Below, in pieces: positions 6,792 to 11,225 of a stretch of 11,225 nucleotides of DNA. Both the position numbers and the translations under genes were made by a program. This DNA is from Nitrososphaerota archaeon (GTDB lineage Archaea > Thermoproteota > EX4484-205 > JAAOZO01): the NCBI GenBank assembly GCA_011605715.1, contig JAAOZO010000148.1:1-11225 (forward strand), written 5' to 3'. The first letter of the stretch is position 1, and every line of letters begins with the position of its first letter. The notes under the pieces were generated by a model. It searched no databases. It was not told the DNA's origin and worked only from the letters and a program-made list of their open reading frames with translations.

Positions 6792-6810
6792 AAGTAATGA
6801 AATGAGCTGG
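6783..6810. promoter_or_regulatory. 9-bp inverted repeat spanning the start codon of the glycosidase operon
   Basis: CCAGCTCAT (6783-6791) and ATGAGCTGG (6802-6810) are perfect inverted repeats separated by 10 bp. The left arm includes the ATG of the propeller gene, and the right arm lies between that ATG and the TATA-like box. This is the position of an archaeal repressor operator blocking the transcription start. The stem could also form in RNA if a longer leader is made. The symmetry is seen; the regulatory role is inferred. Confidence 0.4.
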
Positions 6811-6815
6811 GTTCC

Positions 6816-6823
6816 TATTTAAG
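6816..6823 (-). promoter_or_regulatory. TATA-like box of the glycosidase-oxidoreductase-sulfatase operon
   Basis: CTTAAATA on the minus strand is centred about 28 nt upstream of the ATG at 6791, consistent with a leaderless or nearly leaderless mRNA. It lies in the 88-bp gap after the nucleotidylyltransferase stop. That gap has no strong minus-strand T tract, so readthrough from upstream is also possible. Confidence 0.45.
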
Positions 6824-6879
6824 TTTTTAAAATCTGAATTGAACTTAAGCGCTTTTTGATATAGTTTGAGACTTAACTA

Positions 6880-8238
6880 CTACCACCCATACTTGTTTGG
6901 TCCCCAGTCTTTTTTTACAAGTTCTTGCTTTGCTAAGACCATTTTGTAAGGCTCTAGGTCTTCGTAGAGTATAACACCAGGCCCTACAATAGAGTAGGGT
7001 CCTATTCTAACGCCTGGCATAAGTATGGCATTAACTCCAGTTCTACAGTAGTCTCCAATGAAAGCAACGTTTTCTCCAACTAACTTCTTTCCCTTAACTT
7101 CTACAATTGTTTTTTCATCGTCAAACCTTAATGTTCCACAAACAGTTGCTGCTCCTATATCTGTTCGTTCTCCAACTATTCCTGCTATCTCAGAGTAGTG
7201 TACTATATAAACTCCATCAAATATAATTCCAAAAACTTCAGCAGCATTTTCAACTCTAACTTCGTTACCAAGAACTCCTTGAACTAAGCTGTAGTTGCTT
7301 ACTATGGTATTATCTCCAATTACACTTGGTCCTAAGATAATAGAGCCTCTATCGATGATGCTATTCTTTCCTATCCATACTGGCCCTTCTATGTAAACGT
7401 AGTCTCCTATTCTTGAATTTTCTCCAACTACAACGTTTCCGTTGATCTGAGCACTTCGAGAAATTTTCGCCGAAGGTGCAATCTGAGAACTAGTTAATTC
7501 AGCTGACATACTTTTAAGCATACTTACATTTGCTTCAATTAGGTTCCAAGGATAATCAACATCAACTATGAAATCTTCTACTCTTGAGAAAGTTATACTC
7601 TCTCCGTTTTCTATAGCGTCATTTATACTTTGAAAAAGTTCTCCTTCCAGAGGAGGCATAATTCCAACTGGCACCTTAAGCATAACTCCTGGATTTCTTT
7701 CAACATAATCCAAGAACTTATTTTTCATTGCTATTATGCCATAAGCTCTAAAGTTCAATTCCCTTGGTCTCCATACTATAGAACTAACTCTGTTTCCTTC
7801 TGTTTTAGTTCCAAAGTTGTGAGGCGCATCTCCTTCTTTTACCGCAATAGTTGCTATTGCTTCACTTTTCCTGAAAGCCTCGATCAAGTCTATGAAAGTT
7901 CTTTTTGTGGTTAACGTATCTCCATAAACTACGATAAACTCATCTTCTTTAAGTTCATTGTTCGCTGCAACTAAAGCTTTTGAAGTACCATTAGGCGTGG
8001 CTTGAGTTACATAACTAACCTTAACTCCAAATTTTTCGCCATTTCCTAGGTAGTTTATTATTCTTTCTCCAAGTTTTCCTATTACCACTACAAAGTCTTT
8101 AATCCCAATTTCCTTAAGTTGAGAAATAGTATGGTAAATTATAGGTTTGTTTGCAACAGGAAACATAGCTTTTGGTCTGGTTAAGCTATAAGGCGAAGCG
8201 CGTTCTCCATTTCCAGCAGCTAATATTACAGCTTTCAT
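6880..8238 (-). CDS. Sugar-1-phosphate nucleotidylyltransferase with left-handed beta-helix domain (GlmU-like)
   Basis: The 452-residue protein has an N-terminal nucleotidyltransferase domain (about 1-235): LAAGNGERASPYSLTRPK at 6-23 with the signature lysine K23, QATPNGTSKAL at 79-89, and YGDT at 105-108 with the metal-binding D107. It joins a sugar 1-phosphate to an NTP to give NDP-sugar and pyrophosphate. From about 250 a run of hexapeptide repeats (for example IAPSAKISRSAQI and VVGENSRIGDYVYI) forms a left-handed beta-helix, as in archaeal bifunctional GlmU-like enzymes. The acetyltransferase residues do not match the usual pattern: the HxxY pair appears as an adjacent H-Y (VHYSEIAG) and the Asn before LRFD is Thr (GTLRFDD). 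Acetyl transfer is therefore doubtful. It is cytoplasmic and feeds NDP-sugar and glycan synthesis. It lies upstream of the glycosidase operon on the same strand, but probably has its own role. Confidence 0.88.
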   Translation of the reverse strand: MKAVILAAGNGERASPYSLTRPKAMFPVANKPIIYHTISQLKEIGIKDFVVVIGKLGERIINYLGNGEKFGVKVSYVTQATPNGTSKALVAANNELKEDEFIVVYGDTLTTKRTFIDLIEAFRKSEAIATIAVKEGDAPHNFGTKTEGNRVSSIVWRPRELNFRAYGIIAMKNKFLDYVERNPGVMLKVPVGIMPPLEGELFQSINDAIENGESITFSRVEDFIVDVDYPWNLIEANVSMLKSMSAELTSSQIAPSAKISRSAQINGNVVVGENSRIGDYVYIEGPVWIGKNSIIDRGSIILGPSVIGDNTIVSNYSLVQGVLGNEVRVENAAEVFGIIFDGVYIVHYSEIAGIVGERTDIGAATVCGTLRFDDEKTIVEVKGKKLVGENVAFIGDYCRTGVNAILMPGVRIGPYSIVGPGVILYEDLEPYKMVLAKQELVKKDWGPNKYGW

Positions 8239-8264
8239 AGCAATATAATTGATAAACTTTAGTA

Positions 8265-8272
8265 GTTTTAAG
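8265..8272 (-). promoter_or_regulatory. TATA-like box of the nucleotidylyltransferase gene
   Basis: CTTAAAAC on the minus strand lies 27-34 nt before the ATG at 8238, slightly farther than ideal for a leaderless start. The same octamer precedes the membrane-protein gene at 1690. The signal is moderate. Confidence 0.35.
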
Positions 8273-8549
8273 TTTTTTGGTAAAGCTCAAAAACTAAGAG
8301 GCTTGAAATATTGTAAAAAGGTTCTAAAGTAGCTTTTTAAATTTTACCTAAAAATTTTAAGAGATTGCCAACTTAAGACTATGCACGATGCTACCTTTTT
8401 GGAACTCTTGAAGCTAATTACTCTGTATAGCTTAAACTTTATAGCGCTAGTATAATTAAATAATTGTTAATACTTCGTATAAGTTCTGCTTTTATAGCAT
8501 TTCTTAACTTGCTAACTTTTTATGTTGTTTTTACGTTCTTCAAAAACGA

Positions 8550-8557
8550 TTATAAAT
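8550..8557 (+). promoter_or_regulatory. TATA box of the Lhr helicase gene
   Basis: TTATAAAT is centred about 26 nt upstream of the ATG at 8580 and preceded by an A-rich, BRE-like stretch. No Shine-Dalgarno sequence precedes the ATG. This is the clearest leaderless promoter in the window and fixes the helicase start. Confidence 0.65.
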
Positions 8558-8579
8558 CTTTCAAAGCATAATATTCTCA

Positions 8580-11225
8580 ATGCAAGACGTAGGTGAAGAA
8601 ACTAACTTTAACAGAAGTTCGCTTGAGCTTCTTCCTTTACCCGTTAGGAAGCTCTTAAAGCAAATTGGAATGGAAAGATTAACTGAACCTCAAGAAAAAG
8701 CAATTCCTCTTATTATGGCAGAAAAGAATGTACTTTTAATAGCCCCAACTGGTAGTGGGAAGACAGAGGCAGCACTTTTACCAATACTAAGCAAGTTAGT
8801 TAATATTAAAAACAAAAAGGGCATTTTGCTACTTTACATAACTCCACTTAGGGCTCTAAACAGAGACATGTTTAGAAGGATCTTTAAACTATGCTCTTTA
8901 CTTAACTTAACAGTAGACATAAGGCACGGCGATACTACTGCAACTTTAAGAAGGAGACAAGCACTAAAGCCACCAAATATTCTGATAACAACACCAGAAA
9001 CTCTTCAGGCCATACTTCCTGGAAAAAGAATGCAAGAGAATCTAAAGAGTGTAAGATGGGTGGTTGTTGATGAAATGCATGAAATAGCAGAAAGCAAAAG
9101 AGGTACTCAGCTCACTGTAGCTCTAGAAAGACTTGTAGAAGTAATTGGTCACGACTTTCAAAGGATTGGGCTATCGGCAACGATTGGCAACCCTGAAGAA
9201 GTTGCAAAACTACTAGTAGGTAAAGGAAGACCAGTCAAAATTATTCAGGTTCCAGTACCAAAAAGTTACAAGTATGAAGTTTTTTGGCCTCAACCAAACA
9301 AAGAAGCTCTCGAACTTTCTTCAAAGCTTTATACTTCGGCAGATGCTGCAGCTAGAATAGCGGTAATAAAGAAGCTTTCTGATTCTCACACTTCTACGTT
9401 AATTTTTGTTAATAGTAGACAAGTGGCAGAAATGTTAGCCTTAAAACTTAGTTATATCAGCTCAAACATTGGTATTCATCATGGTTCTTTGTCAAGAGAA
9501 GAAAGAGAAAGAATAGAAGAAGATTTTAAGAAAGGAAATACTAAAGCCATAGTTTGCACGTCAACTCTTGAACTTGGAATAGACATTGGAAGTATTGACC
9601 TTGTAGTACAATATCTTTCACCACGTCAAGTAAAGCCATTTATTCAGAGGGTTGGTAGGTCTGGACATAGACTTGGACTAACCTCGAGAGGAATAATAAT
9701 AACTGCTTTCACAGATGATGCTTTAGAAGCTATTGCTGTTGTAAAAAGGGCTAGAGAAGGCCTTCTCGAACCCACTCGAGTTCATAGTGGTGCTCTTGAC
9801 GTATTAGCGCACCAAATCGTAGGGCTTACCTTAGATCATAGAAGAATAAAAGTTTCGTATGCGTTTGAAGTTATTTCAAGATCATACTGCTACTCTAAGC
9901 TCAGCAAGAAGAAATTCTTTGAAGTTTTAGAATTTCTTTCCAAGTTAGGATTAGTTAAGTTAAAAGGTGAAGAAATAGTATTAACTGAAAAGTCGAGGCC
10001 TTACTACTTTTCTAATTTGTCAATGATTCCGGATGAAAGAAGGTACCCTGTAGTTGACTTAACTACGAACAAAACAATAGGTACAGTAGGAGAAGAGTTC
10101 ATTACTCTTAGAGCTAGAGAAGGTCTACACTTTATCTGCAAGGGCTTAGTTTGGAACATCGAGGAAATTTCAGATGATGGTTTCGTGTACGTAACTCCAG
10201 TTGACGATCCTACTGCTGCTTTGCCTGGCTGGGATGGCGAAATACTCCCAGTGCCTTATGAACTGGCAAAAGAAGTAGGCAAACTTAGGAAAGATATTTT
10301 AAGAGCGCTAAAAGAAAGAGGTCAAGACTATGCTGTAAGTTGGCTTTGTAATGAATTTCAAATAGATAAATATGTTGCAATTAACATAATAAAAGAATTG
10401 AAAGAACAAATTGAGCTTGGTGTTCCGGTTCCATCGAATGATCAGATACTTGTAGAGGGCTTCAGTAGGTATATAATAATTAATTGTTGTTTTGGTGAAC
10501 TAGTTAATAAGGCACTTGGCTATATAATGGAACAAAAACTTTCTGAGAATGGCTTAGTTAAGAACTGGTGGGCTGATGGCTACAGGATACTCATAGAGCT
10601 TCCGTTCGAGTTAACAGAATTAAACTTTGACTCTATTGTTAGTAAGCTTTTACCAGAAAGCTCAAGAGATGTAGAAAAAATTTTTAGACTTAGAGTAAAA
10701 GAAAAGTTTCCGTTTGGTTATTACATGAAGTTTGTTGCAGAAAGATTTGGTTTAATCGAGCGAGGTCTAACTTTAAGTGAGTCAAAGCTGTTAAGTCTGT
10801 TTAGCATATGTAAAGACACACCAATCTACGATGAAACCATGAGAGAAGTCCTTCAGGAAAAAATAGACTTAAAAAATGCTAAGCAAGTAGTATCAGAAAT
10901 ATTAAATGGAACAATCAAAGTTGAAAAATATTTTTCAAAGGAAAGACCAACTCCAATTTCATATCATATATTAAACAAATACACAGAATTACCAGAAACG
11001 ATTGCTCCTGAAGGCATTAAGAAAGATATCATAGAAAGGTTTAAGAATGCAATATTAAGTTCCAAAGTAGAGTTGATATGCATGGAATGTGGTTTAAAGC
11101 AAGGGCAAGCAACAATAGTGAACATTCCTGAAAAACCGAGGTGCTCTAACTGTAGTTCGACTCTTCTTGGCATCATACCAAAGTACGGAAGTAATATTGA
11201 AGAAATAATAAGAAAAAGATTGAGT
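8580..11225 (+). CDS. lhr: Archaeal Lhr-type superfamily 2 ATP-dependent helicase (3'-truncated by window edge)
   Basis: The frame is open for 882 codons to the window end. Lhr proteins are 3'-5' helicases acting in DNA repair, replication restart or RNA metabolism. SF2 motifs occur in order: Q-like EPQEKAIP near 45-52, Walker A APTGSGKT at 55-62, TPLRALNRD (Ia), TTPETLQ (Ib), DEMHE at 164-168 (II), LSAT at 198-201 (III), LIFVNSRQVAE (IV), STLELGIDIG at 328-337 (V) and QRVGRSGHR at 356-364 (VI). The Lhr-specific region includes LPGWDGEILPVPYELAKEVG around 550, followed by the winged-helix and domain-4 regions. Near the end, C834-x2-C837 and C855-x2-C858 form a probable zinc-binding site, as found in one archaeal Lhr subgroup. 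The ATG at 8580 is supported by a TATA box at the leaderless distance. It is divergent from the sugar genes and unrelated in function. Confidence 0.95.
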   Translation, partial: MQDVGEETNFNRSSLELLPLPVRKLLKQIGMERLTEPQEKAIPLIMAEKNVLLIAPTGSGKTEAALLPILSKLVNIKNKKGILLLYITPLRALNRDMFRRIFKLCSLLNLTVDIRHGDTTATLRRRQALKPPNILITTPETLQAILPGKRMQENLKSVRWVVVDEMHEIAESKRGTQLTVALERLVEVIGHDFQRIGLSATIGNPEEVAKLLVGKGRPVKIIQVPVPKSYKYEVFWPQPNKEALELSSKLYTSADAAARIAVIKKLSDSHTSTLIFVNSRQVAEMLALKLSYISSNIGIHHGSLSREERERIEEDFKKGNTKAIVCTSTLELGIDIGSIDLVVQYLSPRQVKPFIQRVGRSGHRLGLTSRGIIITAFTDDALEAIAVVKRAREGLLEPTRVHSGALDVLAHQIVGLTLDHRRIKVSYAFEVISRSYCYSKLSKKKFFEVLEFLSKLGLVKLKGEEIVLTEKSRPYYFSNLSMIPDERRYPVVDLTTNKTIGTVGEEFITLRAREGLHFICKGLVWNIEEISDDGFVYVTPVDDPTAALPGWDGEILPVPYELAKEVGKLRKDILRALKERGQDYAVSWLCNEFQIDKYVAINIIKELKEQIELGVPVPSNDQILVEGFSRYIIINCCFGELVNKALGYIMEQKLSENGLVKNWWADGYRILIELPFELTELNFDSIVSKLLPESSRDVEKIFRLRVKEKFPFGYYMKFVAERFGLIERGLTLSESKLLSLFSICKDTPIYDETMREVLQEKIDLKNAKQVVSEILNGTIKVEKYFSKERPTPISYHILNKYTELPETIAPEGIKKDIIERFKNAILSSKVELICMECGLKQGQATIVNIPEKPRCSNCSSTLLGIIPKYGSNIEEIIRKRLS

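Larger units (their letters stand above)
8239..8579. other. 341-bp divergent intergenic region, no firm gene
   Basis: This AT-rich gap separates the divergent nucleotidylyltransferase and Lhr genes and holds their promoters at its two ends. Between them I see a 7-bp inverted repeat TAAAAAG/CTTTTTA (8314-8320 and 8333-8339) and a 24-codon hydrophobic reading frame (8381-8455, plus strand), with the T/A-rich string CTAAAAATTTTAAG about 20-34 nt upstream. A further TATA-like TTTATAG occurs near 8438. I see no tRNA, rRNA or recognisable riboswitch. The length exceeds what two promoters need, so a small RNA or short peptide is possible but unproven. Confidence 0.5.

Noticed and set aside
10964..11176. 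Minus-strand 70-codon frame inside Lhr
   Set aside because: It is antisense to the conserved C-terminal cysteine region of Lhr and has no family-like sequence.
1..11225. CRISPR array, tRNA/rRNA genes, insertion sequences or long direct repeats
   Set aside because: I saw no regularly spaced repeats, no tRNA-like cloverleaf or CCA-ended element, no transposase motif and no terminal inverted repeats by eye.

Overview
The window is AT-rich DNA from an archaeon, probably a thermophilic member of the Thermoproteota/TACK group. This rests on an archaeal Lhr-type helicase, a sugar nucleotidylyltransferase of the archaeal left-handed beta-helix type, heavy AGA/AGG arginine and ATA isoleucine codon use, and promoters with TATA-like boxes about 26-29 nt upstream of start codons, as expected for leaderless mRNAs. 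I cannot name the species.

Layout. Bases 2-655 (+) are the C-terminal part of a sulfatase that begins outside the window. It converges with a minus-strand IolE-like sugar isomerase/epimerase (827-1576, or 1633 if an upstream ATG is used). A divergent plus-strand gene (1690-2730) encodes an unrecognised protein with four predicted membrane segments and a large C-terminal domain. It is followed by a stretch (2778-3242) that looks empty but reads as one coding frame of about 154 codons broken by about six frameshifts, without any in-frame nonsense codon. Next come three minus-strand genes in tight order: a beta-propeller glycosidase-like protein (6791-5772), a Gfo/Idh/MocA oxidoreductase (5760-4744) and a second sulfatase-family hydrolase (4712-3348). 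Upstream of them on the same strand is a nucleotidylyltransferase/beta-helix protein (8238-6880). A 341-bp divergent intergenic region separates it from the Lhr helicase (8580 to the window end, 3'-truncated).

How the genes may work together. The two sulfatases, the propeller glycosidase, the NAD(P)-type sugar oxidoreductase and the isomerase look like an intracellular set for processing a sulfated or otherwise esterified sugar. None of the visible N-termini carries a signal peptide and no transporter lies in the window. The complete sulfatase has Thr where sulfatases normally carry the Cys/Ser that becomes formylglycine, so its real ester substrate is open. The nucleotidylyltransferase and Lhr are probably general genes flanking this accessory block.

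The most notable observations are the Thr-type sulfatase active site, the nonsense-free but multiply frameshifted gene, a 9-bp inverted repeat over the start codon of the glycosidase operon, and the orphan membrane protein.
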